A model generated the notes under the pieces. It saw nothing but the letters and a program-made list of their open reading frames with translations, had not been told where the DNA came from and did not search any database. A stretch of 64,000 bases of DNA from Capsulimonadaceae bacterium (lineage in GTDB: Bacteria > Armatimonadota > Armatimonadia > Armatimonadales > Capsulimonadaceae), in the NCBI GenBank assembly GCA_031292625.1, contig JARLGU010000057.1:1-64000 (forward strand), given 5' to 3'. The translations under genes and the position numbers were made by a program. Shown piece by piece: positions 30,730 through 39,434 of the stretch (its first letter is position 1; the number at the start of each line of letters is the position of its first letter).

Positions 30730-32574
30730 TTATTCGCTCTTGAACTCGGCGTCGATGACATCATCCGCCGGCGCAGCCTGCGGTCCGCCAGCGCCCGGCG
30801 CGTGACCGTCGCTCTCCGGCGTGCCCGCCTCCGCGCCCGCCGTCTGCTTGTACGCCGCTTCGCTCAGCTTATACGTCGCCTGCTGAAGCTTCTCGGTCGC
30901 CTTCTTGATCCGATCGATATCGTCGGCATCAAGAGCGCTCTTGACATCAGCCTGCGCCGCTTCGACGGCCGCGCGATCTTCCGACGTCACCGCCGCGCCA
31001 AGCTGGTCCAGCGTACGCTTCGTCTGATAGATCAGCGCATCGGCCTGGTTGCGAGCCTCGGCCTTTTCCTTGACCTTCTCATCCTCCGCCGAGTGCGCCT
31101 CGGCGTCCTTGACCATGCGCTCGACCTCGTCCTTGCTCAACGCGCCCGTGCCGCTGATCGTGATTCGCTGCTCGCGCGACGTCGCCTTGTCCTTCGCGCT
31201 CACGTTGACGATTCCGTTCGCATCGATATCGAACGTCACCTCAATCTGCGGGATGCCGCGCGGCGCCGGCGGAATATCGGTGAGCTGGAAGCGGCCAAGC
31301 AGCTTATTCTGCGACGCCACCCCGCGCTCGCCCTGGTAGACTACAACATCGACAGCGGTCTGCCCGTCGGACGCCGTAGAGAACGTCTCGCTCGCGCGCT
31401 TCGGGATCGTCGTGTTGCGCGGGATCAAAACCGTAAGCACATCGCCCAGCGTCTGGATGCCGAGCGAAAGCGGGGTAACGTCGAGCAGGACGACATCCTT
31501 GACCTCGCCGCCGAGAACGCCCGCCTGAATGGCCGCGCCGATCGCGACGACCTCGTCCGGGTTGACGGTTTTGTTCGGCTCCTTGCCGCCGCCGAGCTCC
31601 TTAACGAGAGCCTCCACCTGCGGCATGCGGGTCGATCCGCCAACGAGCACGATCTCATCGATGCCCGACGCCGCAATATTGGCGTCCTTCAACGCGCGGT
31701 TGAACGGCTCGCGGGTTCGCTCCAATAGGTCGTGGGTCAGTTCCTCGAATTTCGCACGGGTGAGCTTGACGTCCAGGTGCTTCGGGCCGTTCTGGTCCGC
31801 CGTGATAAACGGCAGATTGATATCCGTCTCCAAGCGGCTCGACAGCTCGATCTTGGCGCGCTCAGAGGCTTCGCGAAGCCGCTGCATGGCCTGCCGGTCG
31901 GCGCGCAGATCGATGCCTTCCGTCTTCTTGAACTCGTCCGCGACAAAGTCGACGACCCGCTGATCCCAGTCATCGCCGCCCAGACGGGTATCGCCCGCCG
32001 TAGAATGAACCTCGACGAGACCGTCGCCCACTTCGAGGACGCTGACATCGAACGTACCGCCGCCAAGGTCGTAAACCAGGATCGTCTCGCTCGCCTTCTT
32101 GTCGAGGCCATACGCCAGCGACGCCGCGGTCGGCTCGTTGATAATGCGCAGGACTTCAAGACCGGCAATCTGCCCGGCGTTCTTCGTCGCCGTTCGCTGA
32201 GCGTCGTTAAAGTACGCAGGCACCGTGATGACGGCCTTGTCGACCGGCTCGCCGAGGAACGCTTCGGCGTCGGTCTTCAGCTTTTGCAAGACCATCGCGG
32301 AGAGCTCTTCCGGGGAGTAATCCTTGCCATCGATGTTCTTCTTGTCGGTCGAACCGATTTTGCGCTTGATCGAGATGACCGTGCGATCCGGATTGACCAC
32401 AGCCTGCCGCTTAGCGGGCTCGCCGACGATCCTCTCGCCGGTTTTCGTAAACGCAACGATGCTCGGCGTCGTGTTCCGGCCTTCCGCGTTCGGGATGACG
32501 CGCGCCTCTCCCCCTTCGATAAAAGCGACCACGGAGTTCGTGGTTCCCAGGTCAATACCAACTGTCTTGCCCAT
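30730..32574 (-). CDS. dnaK: chaperone Hsp70 (DnaK)
   Basis: A 614-aa ATP-dependent chaperone. Nucleotide-binding domain at 1-365: [12 protein letters not shown]-type phosphate loop (here [14 protein letters not shown]), [33 protein letters not shown]. Substrate-binding domain at 370-500: [21 protein letters not shown] helical lid at 500-600 and a short Gly/Ala/Pro-rich tail ([11 protein letters not shown]) complete it, ending in an EFKSE-type acidic terminus. GGAG is 12 nt before the ATG. A consensus promoter sits about 80-110 nt upstream. hsp20 follows on the same strand. dnaJ, grpE and hrcA are not in this window, unlike the common hrcA-grpE-dnaK-dnaJ cluster. Confidence 0.98.
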   Translation of the reverse strand: MGKTVGIDLGTTNSVVAFIEGGEARVIPNAEGRNTTPSIVAFTKTGERIVGEPAKRQAVVNPDRTVISIKRKIGSTDKKNIDGKDYSPEELSAMVLQKLKTDAEAFLGEPVDKAVITVPAYFNDAQRTATKNAGQIAGLEVLRIINEPTAASLAYGLDKKASETILVYDLGGGTFDVSVLEVGDGLVEVHSTAGDTRLGGDDWDQRVVDFVADEFKKTEGIDLRADRQAMQRLREASERAKIELSSRLETDINLPFITADQNGPKHLDVKLTRAKFEELTHDLLERTREPFNRALKDANIAASGIDEIVLVGGSTRMPQVEALVKELGGGKEPNKTVNPDEVVAIGAAIQAGVLGGEVKDVVLLDVTPLSLGIQTLGDVLTVLIPRNTTIPKRASETFSTASDGQTAVDVVVYQGERGVASQNKLLGRFQLTDIPPAPRGIPQIEVTFDIDANGIVNVSAKDKATSREQRITISGTGALSKDEVERMVKDAEAHSAEDEKVKEKAEARNQADALIYQTKRTLDQLGAAVTSEDRAAVEAAQADVKSALDADDIDRIKKATEKLQQATYKLSEAAYKQTAGAEAGTPESDGHAPGAGGPQAAPADDVIDAEFKSE

Positions 32575-32655
32575 ATCTTTTGTGCTCTCCTTCCGGCGCG
32601 GTCCGGCCCGGCCGTGATCCGCACTTGCTTCGGCATGAAATCATTGACAACAAAT

Positions 32656-32684
32656 ATTATATTAATTGAGTGTCATCGTGTCAA
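32656..32684 (-). promoter_or_regulatory. consensus sigma70 promoter of dnaK
   Basis: On the minus strand, TTGACA, a 17-nt spacer, TATAAT. It is a housekeeping-type promoter, with no sigma32-like -10 (CCCCAT). Confidence 0.88.
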
Positions 32685-32690
32685 TACATT

Positions 32691-32705
32691 GAACAAAATT
32701 TGTTC
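32691..32705. promoter_or_regulatory. palindrome just upstream of the dnaK -35
   Basis: GAACAAA-A-TTTGTTC, 7-bp arms about one helical turn upstream of the dnaK -35. Its position fits an activator or an upstream repressor site. It does not match CIRCE. Confidence 0.5.
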
Positions 32706-33045
32706 TACAAAGTTCCGGCAATTGAAGGATAGTCAGTGGCGATCGCGGCCGTCAGGCAAGCTCACGCGCTTCGACGATCGCTGTCCGGCTCCCTCGCTCA
32801 GCCGCGCGAGAGGGCGTGTACCGCTGGCGAAGTCATGCTCTGCGCTCGTCCATACGCCAAGAGGTCGCCGACGCTTTGCGAAGAAACACTCTCCGCAGAG
32901 GCCGCTTGAAAAGCTTGACGGAGGCAGTTCCCGAGAAATCGACGTTCCGTCAGGCTCAACGGCCATTGGCGCGCTGGCGACGGAGTTCATCCTTGCCATA
33001 ATTGACCGTATTCAAAAAAAACGAGCTCACGTTCACGCGCGGGGG
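32706..33045. other. intergenic, nothing recognised
   Basis: About 340 bases beyond the dnaK promoter. Open frames on both strands look random (Arg/Ser-rich, no ribosome binding site). The stretch leads into the family B element and may contain degraded repeat DNA, but I could not align it to the other copies. Confidence 0.4.
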
Positions 33046-33403
33046 CTATTAGAGCGGTGGAAAAATCGAAAGGTGGTACAGGACGGCTCCCCGGCCGCCG
33101 TGGCCGTTTTTGAAAAAGGGCCGTCACAGCGCTTTCACTCCTTCACGATGTGCGCTGGGATCAGACGCTGGCGGCAAAAGGCCGTCCGCGTGTTGACGAG
33201 GCAACGTCAATCACCGCCGTGAACGAGGCGCGGGCAAGACCGGTCCGTGACCGGCGGACGATGGCGGCAAAAGGCCGTCCGCGTGTTGACGAAGCAACGT
33301 AAATCACCGCCGTGAACGAGGCGCGGGCAAAAAAGTGCCCCGGCGGCACGAGCCGTCCTGAATCTTTCTCGCAAGACGCCGGTCTATCACACACACTCTT
33401 AAG
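33046..33403 (+). repeat. MITE-like family B element with two 93-bp units
   Basis: Begins near TTAGAGCGGTGG and AAATCGAAAGG and ends ACACACACTCTTAAG. It contains GGACGGCTCCCCGGCCGCCG and GGGCCGTCACAGCGC on the left, then two units starting GACGCTGGCGG (33164) and GACGATGGCGG (33257), exactly 93 bp apart, then GCCCCGGCGGCACGAGCCGTCC and the right end. The ends are inverted copies of each other (CTnTTAGAG / CTCTTAAG type). No transposase lies within it. Confidence 0.8.
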
Positions 33404-33430
33404 GGCTAATGCGGGAACGCCCGCGCGCTC

Positions 33431-34537
33431 TCAACGGGGAGGCGGGCCGATCGTGCTGCCGGGGATGAAAGTGTAAGGAACAACCGTGCGCAGAGGCGGC
33501 GTGTCTGGACGGGCGTTGCGCTGCAAGACCATGCGAACCGCATACCGACCCATTTCTGTAAAATTGGGATCGATCGTCGTCAGAGACGTATCGCGCGACA
33601 CGCCGTCAATCTGGGTGAGCACATCGTTATCGAACCCGGTGACGCTGATCTGGTCCGGAGCGCTTAGGCCGAATTGGCGGCATGCGGCAAGCAATCGCCA
33701 GGCCGCGCGATCGTTCATGCATACGAACGCGGTCGGCTGCGGCGGAGCGAGCGCCTCCGCAAGAGCGTCCCGATCGAGGCGGATCTCCAGCCCAAACCAG
33801 ACAAGAGCCTCACGTTTGATGACGCGCTGCCGCGTCGCATCGATTCCGCGACGCGCGCAACCGATCAAGAATCCCGCGTAACGCTCCTCGCCAAACGTAT
33901 CGATCGCCTCGTCCTCGACGAAAGCAAACCGCTCGTGCCCCAGATCCGCCAGGCGCTCGACCAGAGTGGCTATCCCGTAGACGTTGTCGGAAAGGACTGT
34001 ATCGGAGAACGTATCCTCGTAACGTCTGGCCAGCGTGACAACCGGAACAGACTTCGCGGCTTGCGCGACAAAGTCCGCTGACGATCGCCCCTCGAGAATG
34101 ATGCCCGCCAACCCCGGCGTATCGAGAATAATCGGAAGATCCGCCGATCCGGGTCTGACGTTTGCGACGCCCTCCGGAGCGATCATGCGCAACGCCTGCT
34201 GAACGCCGGCGCGATCCATCTCGGCGGTAATACCCTGGAGGATGCGCACGATATTGCCGAAACGATGCGCATATGACATCTCGGCGACCGCAAGCAGAAC
34301 GGCGATGCTCTGTGCGCCAGCGCCCAGCGCCTTCGCTTCATCCCTTGCAAGGCGAGTTGCCGGATTACGCGCCGCTCGCGGGCGTCGCGACGGCCCCTGA
34401 TAGCCGACGGAGACCGCGAACTGGTTGACGCGCGCCCGGGTGGCCGGGTTGATAACCGGATCGTTTCGCAGAGAGCGCGAGACCGTGGCCTCGGAAACAC
34501 TCAGACGCTCAGCAATCTCCCTGATCGTTATGCCCAT
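33431..34537 (-). CDS. LacI-family transcriptional regulator
   Basis: A 368-aa LacI/GalR regulator. Residues 3-50 form the helix-turn-helix (ITIREIAERLSVSEATVSRSL, NDPVINPATRARV). The rest is a periplasmic-binding-like sugar sensor (LPIILDTPGLAGIIL, SVPVVTLARRYED, LADLGHERFAFVED, PTAFVCMNDRAAW, ISVTGFDND, TSLTTIDPNFTEMGR). The start at 34537 is chosen because an extended -10 ends 7 nt upstream. The two earlier in-frame ATGs would lie in or before the -10 and could not be on the transcript. The mRNA should therefore be leaderless or nearly so. It is divergent from two pseudopilin genes 123 nt away, its probable targets. The ligand is unknown. Confidence 0.9.
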   Translation of the reverse strand: MGITIREIAERLSVSEATVSRSLRNDPVINPATRARVNQFAVSVGYQGPSRRPRAARNPATRLARDEAKALGAGAQSIAVLLAVAEMSYAHRFGNIVRILQGITAEMDRAGVQQALRMIAPEGVANVRPGSADLPIILDTPGLAGIILEGRSSADFVAQAAKSVPVVTLARRYEDTFSDTVLSDNVYGIATLVERLADLGHERFAFVEDEAIDTFGEERYAGFLIGCARRGIDATRQRVIKREALVWFGLEIRLDRDALAEALAPPQPTAFVCMNDRAAWRLLAACRQFGLSAPDQISVTGFDNDVLTQIDGVSRDTSLTTIDPNFTEMGRYAVRMVLQRNARPDTPPLRTVVPYTFIPGSTIGPPPR

Positions 34538-34544
34538 TGCGATC

Positions 34545-34553
34545 ATTATAACA
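34545..34553 (-). promoter_or_regulatory. extended -10 of the LacI gene, giving a leaderless mRNA
   Basis: On the minus strand TGTTATAAT (extended -10) is followed by GATCGCA and then the ATG at 34537, so transcription would start at or one base before the start codon. The -35 region is poor, as expected for extended -10 promoters. Confidence 0.65.
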
Positions 34554-34609
34554 CGACAATCCGTAGTTGCATGAATATGAAATACACGCAATTTATTGTG
34601 CGTCACATA

Positions 34610-34638
34610 TTGCATGACCGGACAGTTTGTGCTATGAT
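34610..34638 (+). promoter_or_regulatory. promoter of pseudopilin 3
   Basis: TTGCAT, a 17-nt spacer, TATGAT preceded by TGC. Start would be near 34645, so the leader holds little beyond GGGAGG and the ATG at 34660. The divergent LacI promoter lies 60 bp away. Confidence 0.75.
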
Positions 34639-34659
34639 TAGACGGGAGGCGGAACAACA

Positions 34660-35478
34660 ATGCGACATCTTGGCGGAAAAACAGGGCGCAATCAAGGCAC
34701 TGCGGGTTTCACGCTTATTGAACTTCTCGTTGTAATAGCTATTATTGCTATTTTGGCAGCGATTTTATTTCCGGTCTTCGCGACTGCGCGCGAGAAGGCA
34801 AGGCAGTCGACGTGCGCCTCAAACCTCAAGCAGATCGGCCTCGCGTATGTCCAGTACATGCAAGACTATGACGAGACCACGCTGCTCGCCTGCTATACGG
34901 GATCGACAACCACCCTCTGCGGCGGGTCAGGGCAAGCCTATGGCACGACGCCTGGATGGTGCCTTGCGCCGTATATCAAGAGCGGTCAGGTCTGGCATTG
35001 CCCCAGCGATTCGCTTTCGGATCAGACAGTCATCACGAACACCGCGACCGGTTACGGCGGATATGCCGACGTGAGTTATACGTACAATTTTTGGTTCATG
35101 GAGATGTCCGACAAGCACTACGTCAGCGATGCCATCCCATTTCCTCTCACCTCGTCGGAGTTGCGAACGCCAAGCGCCGACGCCATATTGTTCGATGGCT
35201 GGGGCAACCAGGGAGCTTCGTGGGCGTGGTTCTTCAACAACTCTGGCGCAATCGACACGCGAATCGCAGGAAGTTCCGCCTACAACTTCCGCAATCCGGT
35301 CCAGACCGGAATCACCGGACACTCGCAAGGCGGCAACGCCGCGTATGCGGACGGTCACGTCAAGTGGTACTCCACGGGATATCTCATGGCGCAATACGCA
35401 CTAGAGACATCTAGCACGTGCGGCAATTCCACCGTTCAGCGCACAGCAGGCGTCTGCCCGACCATGTTCCACGAATAG
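34660..35478 (+). CDS. type II pseudopilin / DUF1559-like prepilin (pseudopilin 3)
   Basis: A 272-aa prepilin-like protein. Leader [16 protein letters not shown], membrane helix from FTLIELLVV, then [35 protein letters not shown], Cys-containing mid-region ([20 protein letters not shown]), and the C-terminal H-X-DG segment [18 protein letters not shown], ending CPTMFHE. It differs from pseudopilins 1 and 2 by that C-terminus and matches pseudopilin 4 closely. GGGAGG is 10 nt before the ATG. It has its own promoter and terminator, so it is a single-gene unit, divergent from the LacI gene. Confidence 0.9.
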   Translation: MRHLGGKTGRNQGTAGFTLIELLVVIAIIAILAAILFPVFATAREKARQSTCASNLKQIGLAYVQYMQDYDETTLLACYTGSTTTLCGGSGQAYGTTPGWCLAPYIKSGQVWHCPSDSLSDQTVITNTATGYGGYADVSYTYNFWFMEMSDKHYVSDAIPFPLTSSELRTPSADAILFDGWGNQGASWAWFFNNSGAIDTRIAGSSAYNFRNPVQTGITGHSQGGNAAYADGHVKWYSTGYLMAQYALETSSTCGNSTVQRTAGVCPTMFHE

Positions 35479-35495
35479 CCTCGCCGCCTACGCAC

Positions 35496-35536
35496 GGGCC
35501 GTCTGGGATAATTACTGTTCCCGACGGCCTTTTTTT
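35496..35536 (+). terminator. intrinsic terminator after pseudopilin 3
   Basis: GGGCCGTCTGGGA and TCCCGACGGCC form a stem with one bulge and a 10-nt loop, followed by TTTTTTT. It lies 17 nt past the stop codon. Confidence 0.9.
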
Positions 35537-35677
35537 CGCGTGTCCTCGTCCCGGCGCCGCCGATATCGTTCCATTCCCCTTGGAAGGGAATCGGTTATGA
35601 CGTTCAGCCTGCTTTCATCGAACCAATCCGCATTTATTGCATGTATGTGAATTTGGTGCAAGACGGCGTAATAACAG

Positions 35678-35706
35678 TTGCACCTTCGATCGGTCTGTGA
35701 TATGAT
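35678..35706 (+). promoter_or_regulatory. promoter of pseudopilin 4
   Basis: TTGCAC, a 17-nt spacer, TATGAT preceded by TGA. It is nearly the same promoter as that of pseudopilin 3, consistent with a gene duplication that carried its promoter along. Confidence 0.75.
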
Positions 35707-35727
35707 GTGAAAGGAGGCATTAAGACA

Positions 35728-36528
35728 ATGCGACATCTGAGCATCAAGACAGAGCGCAATCAAAGCTCCGTAGGTTTCACACTTATTGAATTACTCGTTG
35801 TAATTGCAATTATTGCAATATTAGCCGCAATCTTGTTTCCGGTATTTGCCACCGCGAGAGAGAAGGCCAGGCAAACTCAATGCGCCAGCAATCTGAAACA
35901 GATTGGTCTTTCCTGGCTCCAGTATTGTCAAGACTACGACGAGGTGACCCCGTTCGCGTGTTATGACAACCAGGCGTCGCCGCCGCCCTGCGGCAGCTCG
36001 GGCGCTGGCTACGGCACGTCGCTGGGCTTTCTCCTTAACCCCTACCTCAAGTCCGCCCAGGTCTGGCGCTGCCCAAGCGATTCCCTCAATCCGACGGCCG
36101 TCGCGACAAGCGGCAACCAGGGTGGTTACTACAACGTCAGCTACGGCTACAACTGCTACTTCTTCATGCTCTGGAAGTATCCAACCTGGGGAAACTTCAA
36201 TCAGATCCCCCTCCAGCTGTCGCAACTGTCGACGCCATCGGCCGACATGACCTTAATCGGCGCATGGGGACCATCGTCACTTTCCTGGATAGTGGACAAC
36301 ACGGGCGGTCTCCTCTCGCGCGTCGAGGGCGCGCCCAACGCGGCGGCGAGCACGCCGCAACTCAAGGCGGGACACAACAACGGCGGCAACGCCGCGTATG
36401 CGGACGGGCATGTCAAGTGGTATTCCAGCGGCTACCTGTATGCCCAGTATAACATCGAGAATTCGTCGCCTGATAACGGCAGTCCAACTCATCCGTGGGG
36501 GCAAGCGCCCACCCTGTTCCACGAGTAG
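35728..36528 (+). CDS. type II pseudopilin / DUF1559-like prepilin (pseudopilin 4)
   Basis: A 266-aa tandem paralogue of pseudopilin 3. Leader [16 protein letters not shown], membrane helix from [73 protein letters not shown], and C-terminus APTLFHE. The start at 35728 is supported by AAAGGAGG 10 nt upstream; an upstream in-frame GTG overlaps that site. The mid-regions of the two paralogues differ far more than their ends, suggesting the same assembly system with different exposed surfaces, which is inference. Confidence 0.9.
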   Translation: MRHLSIKTERNQSSVGFTLIELLVVIAIIAILAAILFPVFATAREKARQTQCASNLKQIGLSWLQYCQDYDEVTPFACYDNQASPPPCGSSGAGYGTSLGFLLNPYLKSAQVWRCPSDSLNPTAVATSGNQGGYYNVSYGYNCYFFMLWKYPTWGNFNQIPLQLSQLSTPSADMTLIGAWGPSSLSWIVDNTGGLLSRVEGAPNAAASTPQLKAGHNNGGNAAYADGHVKWYSSGYLYAQYNIENSSPDNGSPTHPWGQAPTLFHE

Positions 36529-36544
36529 TCTCGCAAGAACACGC

Positions 36545-36579
36545 AGGCCGTCCAGGAGAAGTCTTCTTCCGGGCGGCCT
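36545..36579 (+). terminator. probable terminator after pseudopilin 4
   Basis: AGGCCGTCC and GGGCGGCCT arms form a hairpin 17 nt after the stop, in the same place as the terminator of pseudopilin 3. Only ATT follows, so the U-tract is weak. Confidence 0.5.
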
Positions 36580-36619
36580 ATTCGCGTCTGACCTGAGAGC
36601 GCCGAAGGGCCGGCCGGGG

Positions 36620-36667
36620 AGGGCTCCGAATTCTTTATTCGTATTGCTCGGCTCTATTGCATGGAGG
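36620..36667 (-). repeat. repeat family C copy 2 (inverted relative to copy 1)
   Basis: AGGGCTCCGAATTCTTTATT, then CGTATTGCTCGGCTCTATTG, is the inverse of 24373-24420. It sits 7 nt left of the family B element that follows. In both copies the strand reading CCTCCATGCAATAGA encodes RLLHAIE and NTNKEFGAL, but no start or ribosome binding site goes with it. Confidence 0.65.
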
Positions 36668-36674
36668 AGGCGCA

Positions 36675-37124
36675 GTAAGAGCGCGTATAAAAAATCGAAA
36701 GGTCTTGTAGGACGGCTCCCCGGCCGCCGTGGCCGTTTTTGAAAAAGGGCCGTCACAGCGCATTCACCGCTCTCGATGCGCCCTGGAATCGGACGATGGC
36801 GGCAAAGGGCCGTACGCGTGTTGACGAAGCATTGTCAATCACCGCAGTGAACGAGGCGCGAGCAAGACCGGTCCGTGACCGGCGGACGCTGGCGGCAAAA
36901 GGCCGTACGCGTGTTGGCGAAGCGCCGTAAAGCACCGCAGCGAACGGAGCGCGGGCAAGACCGGTCCGTGACCGGCGGACGATGGCGGCAAAAGGCCGTA
37001 CGCGTGTTGACGAAGCATCGTAAATCAACGCCATGAACGGGGCGCGGACAAAAAAGTGCCCAGGCGGCAAGAGCCGTCCTGAATCCTTCTCGCAAGACGC
37101 CAGTTTATGACACACACTCCTAAG
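36675..37124 (+). repeat. MITE-like family B element with three 93-bp units
   Basis: Left end GTAAGAGCGCG..AAATCGAAAGG, right end ACACACACTCCTAAG. The internal units begin at 36792, 36885 and 36978 (GACGATGGCGG or GACGCTGGCGG), exactly 93 bp apart. Each holds AAAGGCCGTACGCGTGTTG and ACCGGTCCGTGACCGGCGG, except that the last unit runs into the right end. It is about 92 bp longer than the two-unit copy at 33046. Confidence 0.82.
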
Positions 37125-37317
37125 AGGCGATTTGATATGTTACACACCCTTTGAGACCCGTCCCCAAAAGGCCTCGATCACGCGCCAAAATCGCGGTTAT
37201 AGCCATCTTCGGCGTTCCGGACGCAAATCTTGAGGGTTCATTTCCAGATTCATTGGGAGCCAGCCCCCGAACCGTGGAACAAGAACCTGTAAATTCCTAC
37301 AGGTAACTTCCCGGGAT
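37125..37317. other. flhA upstream region with hairpin at 37285-37304
   Basis: ACCTGT-AAATTCCT-ACAGGT forms a 6-bp stem just ahead of the flhA start, where it could mask the start region. I did not find a convincing sigma70 or sigma28 promoter. The left part, 37125-37150, is the inverse of 24338-24360. Confidence 0.4.
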
Positions 37318-39423
37318 ATGACGACCACGACAGTCGGAAAATTCGATATCGGCGTCAAGGATATACTTGCCCGGATCGGCAAAGAGAGCGAAATCGCGTT
37401 GCCGATCGGCATCATCGCCGTGATCGCGATGCTCATTCTGCCGATGGCTCCGGCGTTTTTGGACTTCTGCCTGCTGATCAACATCTCGGGCGCCGTGCTG
37501 ATTCTGCTGGCGGCGATCTACGCCAGGGAGCCGCTCGAATTCAGTATTTTCCCATCCCTGCTTCTCGTCACCACTCTTTACCGCCTCGCCCTCGAAATTT
37601 CCGCGATGAAGCTGATCCTGGGCAACGGCGGGCAGGCGGGCGATGTCATCAACGCGTTCGGCCAGGTCGTCCTTGGCGGCAACTACGTGGTCGGCGTGAT
37701 CGTCTTCGCGATCCTCGTCGTCGTCCAGTTCGTCGTCATCACCGCTGGCGCAGGACGCGTCGCGGAGGTTGCCGCGAGGTTTACGTTGGACGCCATGCCG
37801 GGCAAGCAGATGGCGATCGACGCCGACCTGAACGCCGGGTTGATCAATCAAGACCAGGCCAAGGCGCGGCGCAAGGTTATCGAATCGGAAGCTGACTTCT
37901 ACGGCGCGATGGACGGCGCATCCAAGTTCGTTCGCGGCGACGCAATTGCTGCGGTCGTGATCATCATCCTGAACATCGTCGGCGGCTTCGTGATGGGACT
38001 GCTTAACGGCAATACCGACATTATGAAGACCCTGCAGACCTACACGCTGGTGACGGTCGGCGAAGGCCTTGTCGCGCAGATCCCGGCGCTGTTGATCTCG
38101 ACCGCGTCGGGCCTCATGGTCACGCGCGCCTCCAGCGAAGGCGGCATGAGCGCCGATGTCGGACACCAGATCTTCGGAGCGCCTCGTTCGCTGATTATCG
38201 CCTCCTGCCTATTGGTCTGCCTGATCCCGATTGGCTTCCCGCCGTTCCAAACCTTGTTGATGGCCGGCGCATTGGGCGGCGCGGGCTTCCTGCAGATCCG
38301 CAACACGAAACGAGAGGCGGATGTCGAGGCAGCCGCAATTGCAGTCAAGGCAAACGCTCCCAAGCCGATCGCGGCGACCCCGGAATCCGTGATGCCGCTG
38401 CTCAGCGTGGATGTCCTGGAACTCGAAATCGGATATGGTCTTATGCCGCTCGTGGACAGCACGACCGGAGGCGACCTGCTCGACCGGATCACGCTCATCC
38501 GCCGCCAGACCGCCATCGAGCTTGGCCTTGTGATCCCAAGCGTCCGCATCCGCGACAACCTCCAGCTCAAGACGCACGAATATTCCTTCAAGCTCAAGGG
38601 AGCGCCGGTCGCCACGGGCGTCGTTCTGCCGAACTCGCTTCTGATCATGGATCCGGGGAACGTCATCGACCCGATCGAGGAAGGAACGCCTACCAAGGAG
38701 CCCGCGTTCGGCCTGCCGGCCATGTGGATTCCGGCGCGCATGCGCGAGCGAGCGGAGATGGCGGGCTACACCGTCGTCGAACCCTCATCGGTCGTCGCGA
38801 CGCACATTACCGAGCTGATCAAATCGCACTCATCGGAGATTCTAACCCGCCAGGACACGCAAGCGCTGATCGATCACGTTAAGAAGGCATCGCCAGCCGT
38901 CGTGGAAGAGCTCATTCCAGTCATGATGTCGCTTGGCGAAGTGCAGAAAATCCTGCAACACCTGCTGCGCGAGCGAATTTCGATCCGCGATATGGTCTCG
39001 ATCCTCGAAACGTTGGCCGACAACGCGCCGCGCACCAAGGATCCGGACCTGCTCGGAGAGGCGGTTCGCGTCGCACTCGCCCGCTCGATCTGCCGGCAGT
39101 ACGTGGACGAAGCATCTCACGCGCTCCAATGCATCACATTGGATCCCGGCCTCGAACAACAGCTCGCGGAAAAGGTACAATCAGGATTGAACCAGATCCT
39201 GCTGGAACCGAGCACAACGAGGCAGTTTTTGCAGCAATTGGGTACGCAGGTGGAGCGCATCGTGTCTCTCGGGTTTCCGCCGGTTATTTTGTGCATGCAA
39301 GGCTTGCGTTTGCCAATGCGCCGCCTGACGGAGCGTAGCCTACCACAATTGGTGATTTTGTCGTACAATGAGATAGTGCCGGGAACCGAAGTCCGGGCCG
39401 TCGGTTCCGTATCGCTCGAATAA
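37318..39423 (+). CDS. flhA: flagellar export gate protein FlhA
   Basis: A 701-aa inner-membrane component of the flagellar type III export apparatus. The N-terminal 330 residues carry about eight transmembrane helices with the FHIPEP-region signatures PSLLLVTTLYRLAL, AARFTLDAMPGKQMAID and DADLNAGLI, then KARRKVIESEADFYGAMDGASKFVRGD in the conserved loop. The C-terminal cytosolic domain (about 350-701) binds chaperones and substrates. SctV proteins of virulence secretion systems share this fold, but the flhF gene 11 nt downstream makes FlhA the better call. The ribosome binding site is weak. No other flagellar structural genes are in the window, so the locus is an isolated flhA-flhF pair. Confidence 0.93.
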   Translation: MTTTTVGKFDIGVKDILARIGKESEIALPIGIIAVIAMLILPMAPAFLDFCLLINISGAVLILLAAIYAREPLEFSIFPSLLLVTTLYRLALEISAMKLILGNGGQAGDVINAFGQVVLGGNYVVGVIVFAILVVVQFVVITAGAGRVAEVAARFTLDAMPGKQMAIDADLNAGLINQDQAKARRKVIESEADFYGAMDGASKFVRGDAIAAVVIIILNIVGGFVMGLLNGNTDIMKTLQTYTLVTVGEGLVAQIPALLISTASGLMVTRASSEGGMSADVGHQIFGAPRSLIIASCLLVCLIPIGFPPFQTLLMAGALGGAGFLQIRNTKREADVEAAAIAVKANAPKPIAATPESVMPLLSVDVLELEIGYGLMPLVDSTTGGDLLDRITLIRRQTAIELGLVIPSVRIRDNLQLKTHEYSFKLKGAPVATGVVLPNSLLIMDPGNVIDPIEEGTPTKEPAFGLPAMWIPARMRERAEMAGYTVVEPSSVVATHITELIKSHSSEILTRQDTQALIDHVKKASPAVVEELIPVMMSLGEVQKILQHLLRERISIRDMVSILETLADNAPRTKDPDLLGEAVRVALARSICRQYVDEASHALQCITLDPGLEQQLAEKVQSGLNQILLEPSTTRQFLQQLGTQVERIVSLGFPPVILCMQGLRLPMRRLTERSLPQLVILSYNEIVPGTEVRAVGSVSLE

Positions 39424-39434
39424 GGACAGAGACC

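Noticed and set aside
32575-32720. CIRCE element or sigma32 promoter for dnaK
   Set aside because: No TTAGCACTC inverted repeat and no CCCCAT-type -10; the boxes are sigma70 consensus.
31732-33222. 496-aa plus-strand frame over dnaK and the following intergenic repeat
   Set aside because: Antisense to dnaK and continuing into repeat DNA; composition is that of a high-GC shadow frame.
36753-37115. Possible CRISPR array or repeat protein gene in the 93-bp units
   Set aside because: The whole 93-bp unit repeats with no variable spacers, at most three times and at several loci, so it is not CRISPR. Non-synonymous drift argues against a protein gene.
37285-37318. Sigma28-type flagellar promoter upstream of flhA
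   Set aside because: TAAA is followed by sequence that only faintly resembles GCCGATAA, and it would overlap the start codon.
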